9,302 nucleotides of DNA from Acetobacteraceae bacterium (GCA_030044345.1 JASHVY010000203.1:1-9302), one strand, 5' to 3'. Numbered from the stretch's first letter, positions 1-6,832 are shown. A program made the numbers and translations. Notes: generated by a model from the sequence alone, not told the origin.

Positions 1-724
1 CATCGGCCGCAGCGCGATGGAGAGCGAGGACGCAAGCGGCCTCTCCCATCTCAGCCTGCGGAACTGGCGCGTCCTCTTCGCGCATCTGCCGGTGGCCCGG
101 CAACTCTTCAATTCCACCGTGGTCACGCTCGGCTCCGTTGCGGTGATCTTGTTCATAAGCGCGCTCGCCGCTTTTGCGCTGACCAAGCTCAGGCTCCGCG
201 GCGGGGGTCCGCTGCTCGGCGTCGTCGCAGCCAGCATGATGATCCCCATGCAGTCGATCATCCTGACCGAGTTCATCAATTTCGCCTCGCTCGGCCTCAG
301 CGACAACATGCTCTCGGTCATCTTGACCTATGCCGCGCTCGGCGTGCCCTTCGGCTGCTTCCTGCTCACCTCCTTCATGCGGGATCTGCCGGACGAGCTT
401 GTCGAGGCCGCGCAGATCGACGGCATGCCCTATTGGCGCATGTTCCTGCATGTGATCCTGCCACTCTCTGTGCCGGCGCTGCTCGCTGTCGGCGTGCTGC
501 AATTCATCCAGATCTGGGACGATCTTCTCGTCGCCCTCATCTTCCTGCAGGAACCGATGGTCCGTACCATCACCGTGGGGCTTGCCGTGCTGCAATCGGG
601 CCGCGTGCTCGATATCCCCGTGCTGCTGGCGGGCTCGCTCTTGAGCGCCGTGCCGGCGATGGCGGCCTATCTCATATTCCAGCGCTACCTCATCGGGGGG
701 CTGATGCTCGGCATCGGCAAGTGA
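1..724 (+). CDS. Carbohydrate ABC transporter permease, MalG type (5' partial)
   Basis: This is an inner-membrane permease subunit of a CUT1-type sugar importer. It would pair with a second permease, an ATPase and a periplasmic binding protein, none of which lies in the window. The frame is open to the left edge (Ile-Gly-Arg-Ser-Ala precede the Met at 17), so the real start is probably upstream. The 235 aa from that Met fall short of the usual 270-290 aa by about one N-terminal membrane helix. Numbering from that Met, hydrophobic segments lie near 31-55, 66-86, 98-120, 150-178 and 200-225. The cytoplasmic EAA loop that docks on the ATPase is clear: EAA at 130-132, Gly136 and Leu-Pro at 148-149. 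The gene ends only 28 bases before the dehydratase, so the two are probably co-transcribed, which suggests an aldose as substrate. The exact sugar is inference. Confidence 0.93.
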   Translation, partial: IGRSAMESEDASGLSHLSLRNWRVLFAHLPVARQLFNSTVVTLGSVAVILFISALAAFALTKLRLRGGGPLLGVVAASMMIPMQSIILTEFINFASLGLSDNMLSVILTYAALGVPFGCFLLTSFMRDLPDELVEAAQIDGMPYWRMFLHVILPLSVPALLAVGVLQFIQIWDDLLVALIFLQEPMVRTITVGLAVLQSGRVLDIPVLLAGSLLSAVPAMAAYLIFQRYLIGGLMLGIGK

Positions 725-752
725 CGCCACCGCAGCTTTCGGAGATTTCGTG

Positions 753-2474
753 ATGACCAGGAAGATTTTGCGTTCCCGGGCCTGGTTCGGCGGAGACAGC
801 AAGGATGCGATCATGCATCGGAGCTGGATGAAGAATCAGGGGTTCGCCGAGGATTCGTTCGACGGGCGGCCGGTGATCGGCATCTGCAACACCTGGTCTG
901 AGCTGACACCCTGCAATGCGCATCTGCGCGGCCTCGCGGAGCGGGTGAAGCGCGGCGTGCTGGAGGCGGGCGGGTTTCCGCTTGAATTCCCGGTCATGTC
1001 GCTCGGCGAGTCCAATTTGCGCCCGACCGCGATGCTCTATCGCAACCTCGCATCGATGGATGTCGAGGAATCGATCCGCGGCAATCCCGTCGACGGCGTC
1101 GTCCTGCTCGTCGGCTGCGACAAGACGACACCGGCGCTGGTGATGGGCGCGGCCTCCTGCGATCTGCCGACGATCGTGCTTTCCGGCGGCCCGATGCTCA
1201 ACGGCCGAGTTCGCGGCGAGGTTGTGGGATCGGGCACCGCGATCTGGCGCTTCAGCGAGGCGGTGAAGGCCGGGCAAATGACACGAGCCGAATTCGTGAA
1301 CGCGGAAGCCGGCATGGCACGCTCGCCCGGAAGCTGCATGACGATGGGAACGGCCTCGACCATGGCCTGCATGGTGGAAGCACTCGGCCTCACCCTGCCG
1401 GGCAATGCGGCGCTCCCCGCCGTGGATTCCCGCCGCGCCGCGCTCGCGCAGCTCACCGGCCGGCGTATCGTCGGCATGGTGGAGGATGATCTCCGCCTCT
1501 CCGCGATCCTCGGTCCCGTCGCGTTCCGCAACGCGATCCGCGCCAATGGCGCGATCGGCGGCTCGACGAACGCGGTTCTTCACCTCATCGCCATTGCCGG
1601 CCGGCTTGGCGTGCCGCTCGATCTCGATGACTGGGACAGGCTCGGCCGTGGCGTGCCAACCCTCGTCGATCTCCAGCCCTCGGGCCGTTTCCTCATGGAG
1701 GAGTTCTGCTATGCCGGCGGGCTGCCCGTGGTGTTGCGGGCACTGGCCGAGCACGGGCTCCTGGAGCGTGAGGCACTGACGGTGACGGGCCGATCGATCT
1801 GGGAAAATGTGCGCGAGGCGGAGAATTTCTCGTCCGAAGTCATTCGCAGCTTTGATGCCGCCTTGACGCAAGAGGGCGGCATCGCGGTGCTGCGCGGCAA
1901 TCTGGCTCCGAACGGCGCGGTGCTGAAACCTTCCGCAGCCACGCCCGCGCTCATGCAGCATCGCGGCCGGGCCGTGGTTTTCGACAATATCGATGACTAT
2001 AAGCAGCGCATCCTGGATCCGGCGCTCGAGATCACGCCGGAGAGCGTGATGGTGCTGCGGAATTGCGGCCCGCGCGGCTATCCCGGCATGGCGGAGGTCG
2101 GGAACATGGGCCTGCCGCCCAAGTTGCTGGCGGCCGGGGTGACGGACATGGTCCGCATCTCGGATGCACGCATGTCCGGCACGGCGTTCGGGACTGTGGT
2201 GCTCCATGTGGCGCCGGAGGCGGCGGTGGGCGGTCCGCTGGCGCTGGTGCAGGAGGGCGACATGATCGAGCTCGACGTCGCGGGGCGCCGCCTCGTCCTC
2301 GATGTGCCGGAGGAGCAGCTCGCGGCGCGGCGGCAGGATTGGGTGCCGCCGCCCACCCCGGCCTCGGGCTATGTCGGCCTCTATCGGAAGCACGTGTTGC
2401 AGGCCGATCGCGGCGCCGATTTCGATTTCCTGGTGGGCTGCCGCGGCGCGGAGGTCCCGGCGAACTCGCATTGA
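753..2474 (+). CDS. IlvD/Edd-family sugar-acid dehydratase, probably L-arabinonate dehydratase
   Basis: A cytoplasmic [2Fe-2S] dehydratase that removes water from an aldonic acid to give a 2-keto-3-deoxy acid. The sequence closely follows, from memory, the Rhizobium leguminosarum L-arabinonate dehydratase along its whole length (573 aa against about 579). That enzyme also accepts D-fuconate and D-galactonate. Numbered from ATG 753, the three expected cluster ligands are Cys54, Cys122 and Cys195. The Asp-Lys after Cys122 holds the lysine that is carbamylated in the family (Lys124). The SDARMS motif ends in the catalytic Ser475. GTG at 750 is a possible start, but GGAG at 741-744 sits 8 bases before ATG 753 and only 5 before the GTG, so I chose the ATG. 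It follows a sugar permease in a likely operon. This supports oxidative pentose or hexose catabolism rather than branched-chain amino acid synthesis. The exact substrate is inference. Confidence 0.92.
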   Translation: MTRKILRSRAWFGGDSKDAIMHRSWMKNQGFAEDSFDGRPVIGICNTWSELTPCNAHLRGLAERVKRGVLEAGGFPLEFPVMSLGESNLRPTAMLYRNLASMDVEESIRGNPVDGVVLLVGCDKTTPALVMGAASCDLPTIVLSGGPMLNGRVRGEVVGSGTAIWRFSEAVKAGQMTRAEFVNAEAGMARSPGSCMTMGTASTMACMVEALGLTLPGNAALPAVDSRRAALAQLTGRRIVGMVEDDLRLSAILGPVAFRNAIRANGAIGGSTNAVLHLIAIAGRLGVPLDLDDWDRLGRGVPTLVDLQPSGRFLMEEFCYAGGLPVVLRALAEHGLLEREALTVTGRSIWENVREAENFSSEVIRSFDAALTQEGGIAVLRGNLAPNGAVLKPSAATPALMQHRGRAVVFDNIDDYKQRILDPALEITPESVMVLRNCGPRGYPGMAEVGNMGLPPKLLAAGVTDMVRISDARMSGTAFGTVVLHVAPEAAVGGPLALVQEGDMIELDVAGRRLVLDVPEEQLAARRQDWVPPPTPASGYVGLYRKHVLQADRGADFDFLVGCRGAEVPANSH

Positions 2475-2526
2475 CCGCAAATGTTGCGACGTCGTACTGC
2501 CCCTGGGCGGTGAACTCGCCGAAAGC

Positions 2527-2556
2527 GGGATGAGGTCGCTCGCGCTCACCCATCCC
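2527..2556 (+). terminator. Possible transcription terminator hairpin after the dehydratase
   Basis: GGGATG-A-GGT pairs with ACC-CATCCC: nine base pairs with one bulged A and an 11-base loop, 53 bases after the dehydratase stop. The T-rich stretch (TTGTTTTCT) comes about 12 bases after the stem rather than directly, so this is not a textbook intrinsic terminator. The rest of 2475-2738 shows no gene. Confidence 0.35.
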
Positions 2557-2738
2557 ACTCTCGGTCATTGTTTTCTCGCGTGAGCGATGCGGCGGCAGCG
2601 CCTCAATGAGCCCCCTTGCGCCGCGTTCACTCGTAACAGTTCTGCCATGATTGAGCACGTTCATCGAGGACCGAGATCAGAACTTCGTGATTATGGTGAC
2701 GGTTACGGCCCCAAGTTAGCAGACGCGCCACGGTTGCG

Positions 2739-2767
2739 TTGACTTGGGATTTTCAATTCATTATCAT
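2739..2767 (+). promoter_or_regulatory. Sigma-70-type promoter for the small TpsA-like gene
   Basis: TTGACT (2739-2744) and TATCAT (2762-2767) are separated by exactly 17 bases, in an AT-rich patch that stands out from its GC-rich surroundings. Transcription would start near 2774, giving a leader of about 80 bases. The -10 region overlaps ATTATCATTAT, which matches the conserved half of the Fur-box consensus, while the other half is poor (about 13 of 19 positions overall). Iron control is therefore only a possibility. Confidence 0.6.
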
Positions 2768-2784
2768 TATAACTATCGGTTTTC

Positions 2785-2828
2785 GCGAAGATCTTCGCAG
2801 GAAATTCGCGTCTTCGTCGAAAAAGACG
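2785..2828 (+). promoter_or_regulatory. Structured 5' leader with two inverted repeats
   Basis: Between the predicted transcription start and the ribosome binding site lie a perfect 14-base palindrome, GCGAAGATCTTCGC (2785-2798), and a second inverted repeat, CGTCTT (2809-2814) with AAGACG (2823-2828). They could be operator DNA or leader hairpins. The Shine-Dalgarno AGGAG follows at 2841-2845, 8 bases before ATG 2854. Confidence 0.35.
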
Positions 2829-2853
2829 ATCTGCGCAGCGAGGAGAATCCAAG

Positions 2854-3660
2854 ATGTGTGATGCCCGCTTGAAAGACGCGCCTTGGGGCCTGAAGCACCC
2901 GGCTCTTGGCTCGACCGCCATCGCCATTCTGTTGATCACTTCCGGCGCGGCCGCATTGGCTGCGCCCCCTACTCCGCCTGCGGCGGGTAGTCTCCCTGGC
3001 GGTTTCACGACAAACGAGTCGGGTGTCACTTATGGGGTGAGTGGATCGACGGGAACGATCAACATCCCGACCGTCTCGGGCAGCAATACGGTTCTGCAAT
3101 GGGGCGGCACCAGCCTATCGACCACCGTTCCCTCGCCTGGCAGCCCGGCCACGAATACAGGCTTCAGCATTGGCTCAGGCGCGTCGCTCGCAATTTCGAA
3201 CGGAAAGGCGGCCTCTTCATCTGTGTTGGTGAATGATCTCACCGGCAGCCCGTCGCAGATATTCGGCGCGCTCGACGCGAGCGGTGTTGGCGGCCCTCTC
3301 TATATCGCCAATGCGAGCGGGATCATCGTAGGTAACACCGGCAATATCACCGCGCCGACGGCAGGCATAGGGATCATAGGTTATCAGGTCTCATCTTCCG
3401 CCTTCAACGGAACCGTGTCCGTGAACGCAGCAAACACCCCGGGTGGTCCGGTCACCGTGCAGCAGGGCGCGACCATTAAGAGCCAGAAGATTTTTGTCGC
3501 GGGCGCGGGAAGCGTAAATGTCACTCTCAGCCAAAATAGCTGCAGCAGTGGCTGCGATCTGGCCGTGTATTCCGGGTCATCGTTCACGACCAGCCCCGGA
3601 AATGTGATCCCCCCACTCCCTGTTATAATTCCCAAGCCGCCCCACAAGCCATTCCGGTGA
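2854..3660 (+). CDS. Small TpsA-like exoprotein (filamentous haemagglutinin N-terminal/TPS domain)
   Basis: A predicted secreted protein of 268 aa. A 20-residue n-region and a hydrophobic core (about 21-35) end at Ala-Leu-Ala36, a good signal peptidase I site. The mature chain is rich in Gly, Ser, Ala, Thr and Val with few charges. Residues about 100-165 follow the TPS-domain pattern: GFSIGSGAS, then Asn127, SQIFG at 134-138, and NASGI at 153-157 in place of the usual NPNGI. In known systems this domain is the signal recognised by the TpsB partner. Typical TpsA proteins exceed 1000 residues because a repeat passenger follows. Here the chain instead ends with a Cys230-SSG-Cys234 pair and a proline-rich tail (253-268). 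I see no continuation in any frame after the stop. ATG 2854 is supported by AGGAG 8 bases upstream. A tpsB homologue lies 1.4 kb away on the other strand. Function beyond secretion is unknown. Confidence 0.8.
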   Translation: MCDARLKDAPWGLKHPALGSTAIAILLITSGAAALAAPPTPPAAGSLPGGFTTNESGVTYGVSGSTGTINIPTVSGSNTVLQWGGTSLSTTVPSPGSPATNTGFSIGSGASLAISNGKAASSSVLVNDLTGSPSQIFGALDASGVGGPLYIANASGIIVGNTGNITAPTAGIGIIGYQVSSSAFNGTVSVNAANTPGGPVTVQQGATIKSQKIFVAGAGSVNVTLSQNSCSSGCDLAVYSGSSFTTSPGNVIPPLPVIIPKPPHKPFR

Positions 3661-3744
3661 CGCGCAGGAGAGCCTTTCCGGTTTTCCTCGCTTCGCGGGA
3701 TGCCTGATCGTTCGACTATCTTGCGTTATTTGAACGCTTAAAGC

Positions 3745-3774
3745 GGGATACGGGAGCGGGAGCGAACGTATCCC
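3745..3774. terminator. Possible bidirectional terminator between convergent genes
   Basis: A perfect 8-bp inverted repeat, GGGATACG (3745-3752) and CGTATCCC (3767-3774), has a 14-base loop. It sits in the 161-base gap between the ends of the TpsA-like gene and the lipoprotein gene. Neither side has a T-run, so termination is inferred from position. Confidence 0.35.
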
Positions 3775-3821
3775 ACTCGTAAGGATCGGACTCCTCGTTC
3801 GAGCGGCCCCCCGGAAGTCTC

Positions 3822-4226
3822 CTATTGGCCCGTGTTCTCCGCCCCCACATGAATGGCCAAGCCGACGAATTTGGGCTGGGTCTGCGTCGGCGCAAGAGAG
3901 TATTCACCCCCCGCGGGATTGTACGTCAGGTTGGGCGAAGGCGCCGGCGTCTCGTCCTTCAGGATGATCGCATTGGCGCCGAGCGCCCGCGCCCGATCTT
4001 GCAGAACGGTAAGCAACTGGGCTTGGTCGAGCCCGGCAGCACCCGTGGCAGTAAGCCTCGCGATCGGCACATAGGGCTGATCAGGCGGTTCGCTCAGGAC
4101 CTGAATATAGGGCTGGGGTGGGTAACTTCCCCAGCCAGCCAGTTGATCGACCTCGAGCGCGACGGGGCCGCTCGAGCAGCCGGCGAGCAGAATGGCAAGC
4201 ACGACCAGGGCAAAGCTGCGAACCAT
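3822..4226 (-). CDS. Small predicted outer-membrane lipoprotein, function unknown
   Basis: A 134-aa protein with a short signal peptide and a clear lipobox, Leu14-Ala-Gly-Cys17. Cys17 would be lipidated, and Ser18 at the +2 position favours the outer membrane. The mature part has a compact core (about 45-92) with the pattern 'PYVPIARL ... LLTVLQDRARALGANAIIL'. This recalls small lipoproteins that carry a YbjQ- or RcsF-like fold, but I cannot assign the family. The tail (about 93-134) is rich in Pro, Thr and Gln. It is the last gene of the minus-strand operon, and its start lies 7 bases after the parvulin-like stop. The Shine-Dalgarno GAGGG overlaps that stop codon (4235-4231), pointing to translational coupling. 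Its place beside a TPS transporter suggests an envelope accessory role, which is inference. Confidence 0.8.
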   Translation of the reverse strand: MVRSFALVVLAILLAGCSSGPVALEVDQLAGWGSYPPQPYIQVLSEPPDQPYVPIARLTATGAAGLDQAQLLTVLQDRARALGANAIILKDETPAPSPNLTYNPAGGEYSLAPTQTQPKFVGLAIHVGAENTGQ

Positions 4227-4233
4227 GAGTCCC

Positions 4234-5028
4234 TCAGGGTCCCGGCGGTGCGGCGATCAAATGGGCCCCCTGCGCCGTCCGCAGCTTGATGACATTCTCG
4301 TTCCACGCCTGCTGCTGGATCGCCTGGATAAGCTGCGGCCTGACCTGATCGAGCGTCGGCTTGGGGCTCGGACGTTCGCCGAGCAACTGGATCACGACAT
4401 AACCTTCCGCGATTGAGATCGGCCCCGCAACCTCCTCGACCTTCATCGTCTCGACCGCCTTCAGGATCGGCGCCTGAAGCGATGTCGCCGCCTGCCATCC
4501 CAGTTCCCCACCCAGCGCCGCAGTGGCGTCATCCTGCGATTTCGCCGCCGCGAGGATCGAGAAGGATTTTCCGGCCTTGAGCGCGCTGATGATGTCCTCG
4601 GCAGCGCCATAGGATTCGACGAGGATTTCGCGCAGCCGATATTGCTTCGGATAGGGCTTGTCGAACGCCCTCTCGTAGGCGGCCTCGAGCTCGGTCTCCG
4701 TCACGGGATTGGCCTCGTTGAACCGTGCGACCATCATTCGGATGAGAAGGCTTTCCTGATCCTGCTTCATGGTGTCGGCGTACTCGGGTGTCTTTTCGAT
4801 CCCGAGCCTGCTTGCCTCGTTCAGGACCGCCTGGCGATCGACAAGCTCGACAAGGACCTGGTTGCGGAGAGTCGCATCGTCGCGCGCCGCCGGATTCGCC
4901 GTCAGCACATCATCCAGCGTGATCGGCACGCCGCCGACCTCCGCGAGCGTCTGGGCGCGAGTCGGCCCGGCGGGCACGATAACGGGGAGCACGGTGACGG
5001 CGAGGACCGCGAGCACGATTCTCCGCAT
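4234..5028 (-). CDS. Periplasmic parvulin-like (PpiC/SurA-type) peptidyl-prolyl isomerase or chaperone
   Basis: A 264-aa exported protein. The signal peptide ends near Thr-Arg-Ala25. A helical N-terminal part (about 30-125) resembles the chaperone segment of SurA- and PpiC-type proteins. The parvulin domain (about 129-220) shows the family pattern, including GGELGW at 173-178 and the segment ending EGYVVIQL at 208-215. The two histidine positions expected in active parvulins appear replaced: Glu134 in RLREIL where RxxHIL is usual, and Val211 in GYVVI where GyHii is usual. It may therefore act as a chaperone more than an isomerase. The frame runs on upstream to 5349, but only the Met at 5028 opens a signal peptide. 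That ATG lies 2 bases after the stop of the frameshifted tpsB tail. Known parallel: Bordetella Par27, a parvulin-like chaperone that binds FHA. By position, the client here is probably the TpsA-like protein or TpsB. Confidence 0.88.
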   Translation of the reverse strand: MRRIVLAVLAVTVLPVIVPAGPTRAQTLAEVGGVPITLDDVLTANPAARDDATLRNQVLVELVDRQAVLNEASRLGIEKTPEYADTMKQDQESLLIRMMVARFNEANPVTETELEAAYERAFDKPYPKQYRLREILVESYGAAEDIISALKAGKSFSILAAAKSQDDATAALGGELGWQAATSLQAPILKAVETMKVEEVAGPISIAEGYVVIQLLGERPSPKPTLDQVRPQLIQAIQQQAWNENVIKLRTAQGAHLIAAPPGP

Positions 5029-5030
5029 GC

Positions 5031-5180
5031 TCAAAATGCCTTCTGCACCACGAAGAATGCGTCGATGCGATTGAGCGTCAGGTTGGTCTTGCCGATCGCG
5101 TCGAAGCCGTTCTGCACGACGGGCGTGGCCGTCATGGCCGTGGCCGACAATCCGTAGGGGAGCTGGAGCCTGAGGCTCAG
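5031..5180 (-). pseudogene. Out-of-frame C-terminal end of the TpsB barrel
   Basis: Reading from 5180 downward in the frame one base back from the main tpsB ORF gives 49 residues, starting LSLRLQLPYG and ending FFVVQKAF, then TGA at 5033-5031. This is what a FhaC/ShlB barrel should end with: alternating polar and hydrophobic strands and a C-terminal Phe. Adding a single C to GTGGGCTGAGCC (minus strand) would fuse it without a break to ...QHLSDVG. The fused gene would end 2 bases before the parvulin-like ATG, the expected operon spacing. I read this as a one-base deletion or a sequencing error. A programmed -1 frameshift is less likely because the site is not a standard slippery heptamer. Confidence 0.8.
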
Positions 5181-6583
5181 CCCACATCCGAGAGGTGCTG
5201 CCAGGGTGGCGTTCCGGGCACCGGTGTCGTGAAGGTCGAGCCCCCGGTCTCGAGGAACCCACCCAAACGGGCATTGATGCGAACTCCGCCGAAGGCCGGA
5301 CCATCGACCTCAAGGCGGCCGACATAGCCGCTATCTCCCACCACGACACCGGGCTCCCACGCCGAGAGATTGCCGAAGCCGCCGAGAATCCATTGCTGCT
5401 GGGTTGGCAGCGTGTTGACCGCCCACTGGGCTTGTGCAGTCAGATCGGCTTGAAAGCCGAGCGGAAGCGTCTGGTGATAGGCAAAGTTGAAGTCCGTGTA
5501 ACGGAAATGGGACGTTGGTATTCCAGGAAAACCATCGACCAGAGTTCCCGCGGGTCCGGAGATCCCCATATTGAAGATCACGCCGCCGCTGAGGTTCCCG
5601 GGAAGGGTGCCGAGAGTGAGCGAGTGGTTCACGTTCATCCCGAGCGAGAGATAATTGTACGGCTGGTCGAGCAGCGTGAAGAGACCATTGAAGACGGTCT
5701 CCAGAAAGCTCACACGGGTCAGATCTTCGGTGAGAGAAACCCGCGTGGCGGTGTCGGCATAGAGCAACTGTGCGCCCGTGAGCTGAAACGTATCGACATC
5801 ACCCTTGGGGTTGAGCGGAAATGTCTCATCCCCGAGGCGGAAATAAATTCGGCTGTACGAAACTCCGTAAATGCCGTACGGCGTCACCACCGAGGCACCG
5901 AATCCGCCGTCATAATAGCTGCTGCCGAAACTGCTTTGCCGGAGGCCGGGCAAGCCCTCCAGGTAATTCGCGGTGATCTGGATACCGTGGGTCAGATTGG
6001 CTTCTGCACTGCCACCAGCCACGTAGCCGCTGGAATAACGGCTGCCGTAATTGCCGAAGGTCACAGCGCCGGAGGCCGGAAAGTCATCCGGGATCGGCTG
6101 CTCGGTCACAGTGAGCGCAGACCCACCGGGATTGGCCGCCGGGCCGAGATTGACCTCGACCTTCTGGCCGGAGCGCGCGGCATAAAGACCGGACATGATC
6201 TGCCGGCGAAGAATCTCGTTTCTCCGCACATCATTCCGGCCAGAGAGGCCCCCGAAGAACCAGCCGAGAGCATCGGCCGTGTTCAGCTCGGTGATCATGC
6301 CTTCGAAGACCGCGATATGGACGTCCTTGCCTTCCACCTTGCCGCTCATCCCGACCAAACCATAGCCCTTGCGGCGATAGGCGTGCAGCAGATCCCCGAG
6401 TGCCTCCTTTGGCGTCGTCGCTGCGGCCAGAGTCTTCGCGATGAGTGCAGGCGAGAGCAGCGTATTGCCGGTGACGACGTATCGGTAGCCATGACTCTGA
6501 ACGATGGTCGGCTCAGCGCCATAGGGTGGTCGGGCATATTCCACGATCTGAGGCGGCTCGGGCGGCGGAACGAAAGCGGCCAT
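5177..6583 (-). CDS. TpsB: ShlB/FhaC/HecB-family outer-membrane transporter (both ends defective)
   Basis: An outer-membrane pore that exports TPS-domain proteins. The readable frame has 468 aa. A proline-rich linker (about 6-25) leads to POTRA1 (about 31-100, YRYVVTGNTLL ... FEGMITEL), then POTRA2 (about 101-180) and a 16-strand-type barrel rich in aromatic and Gly residues. The L6-loop region LGGFGNLSAW...VGDSGYVGRLEV (400-426) matches the family pattern LGG..xVRGF...GDxG, but LSAW stands where V-R-G-F/Y is usual, so the conserved Arg is missing. No signal peptide is present: the frame is open only to a TGA near 6657, and the added residues contain no start codon and no hydrophobic stretch. 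The ORF starts almost where a mature TpsB would. The C-terminus is cut by a frameshift at about 5180. It heads an operon with the parvulin-like and lipoprotein genes. Family assignment is firm, but whether the gene is functional is doubtful. Confidence 0.85.
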   Translation of the reverse strand: MAAFVPPPEPPQIVEYARPPYGAEPTIVQSHGYRYVVTGNTLLSPALIAKTLAAATTPKEALGDLLHAYRRKGYGLVGMSGKVEGKDVHIAVFEGMITELNTADALGWFFGGLSGRNDVRRNEILRRQIMSGLYAARSGQKVEVNLGPAANPGGSALTVTEQPIPDDFPASGAVTFGNYGSRYSSGYVAGGSAEANLTHGIQITANYLEGLPGLRQSSFGSSYYDGGFGASVVTPYGIYGVSYSRIYFRLGDETFPLNPKGDVDTFQLTGAQLLYADTATRVSLTEDLTRVSFLETVFNGLFTLLDQPYNYLSLGMNVNHSLTLGTLPGNLSGGVIFNMGISGPAGTLVDGFPGIPTSHFRYTDFNFAYHQTLPLGFQADLTAQAQWAVNTLPTQQQWILGGFGNLSAWEPGVVVGDSGYVGRLEVDGPAFGGVRINARLGGFLETGGSTFTTPVPGTPPWQHLSDVG

Positions 6584-6801
6584 GCAGATCCGATCAAATT
6601 CGTGCGTGCGGGGTTTTGGCCCGGCAAGGCCGGCGCAAGAGATCGCTCTGTTTTCTCACCCGAGAGTGATCCTGAAACCCGCCCGGCATTGGGGCGCGCA
6701 ATTTTCCTTCGGATTGGAATGATTGCTTTGCGGGATAGCATCATGCCGGTCAAGAAACAATGCGCAGATTTCCGCCGAAGGGAGGCTTCCGCTTTTGCCA
6801 A

Positions 6802-6832
6802 AAGTCGCCGGGGATCACGGCTCTGGCGACTT
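6802..6832. repeat. Inverted repeat, 8-bp arms
   Basis: AAGTCGCC (6802-6809) and GGCGACTT (6825-6832) pair perfectly around a 15-base loop. No T-run follows on either strand. It could be a hairpin or a protein-binding site. Confidence 0.45.

Noticed and set aside
690..2558. 622-codon open frame antisense to the dehydratase gene
   Set aside because: It is rich in His, Arg and Ala, with no recognisable pattern, and lies opposite a clear enzyme gene. It is a GC-bias shadow.
5170..5190. Programmed -1 ribosomal frameshifting in tpsB
   Set aside because: Shifting would restore the barrel end, but GTGGGC is not a standard X-XXY-YYZ slippery site and I see no strong downstream structure. A one-base loss or sequencing error is simpler.
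5029..5349. Upstream extension of the parvulin-like frame to 5349
   Set aside because: The added 107 residues are Arg/Pro-rich and overlap tpsB in another frame. The signal peptide starts at the Met at 5028, so that is the start.
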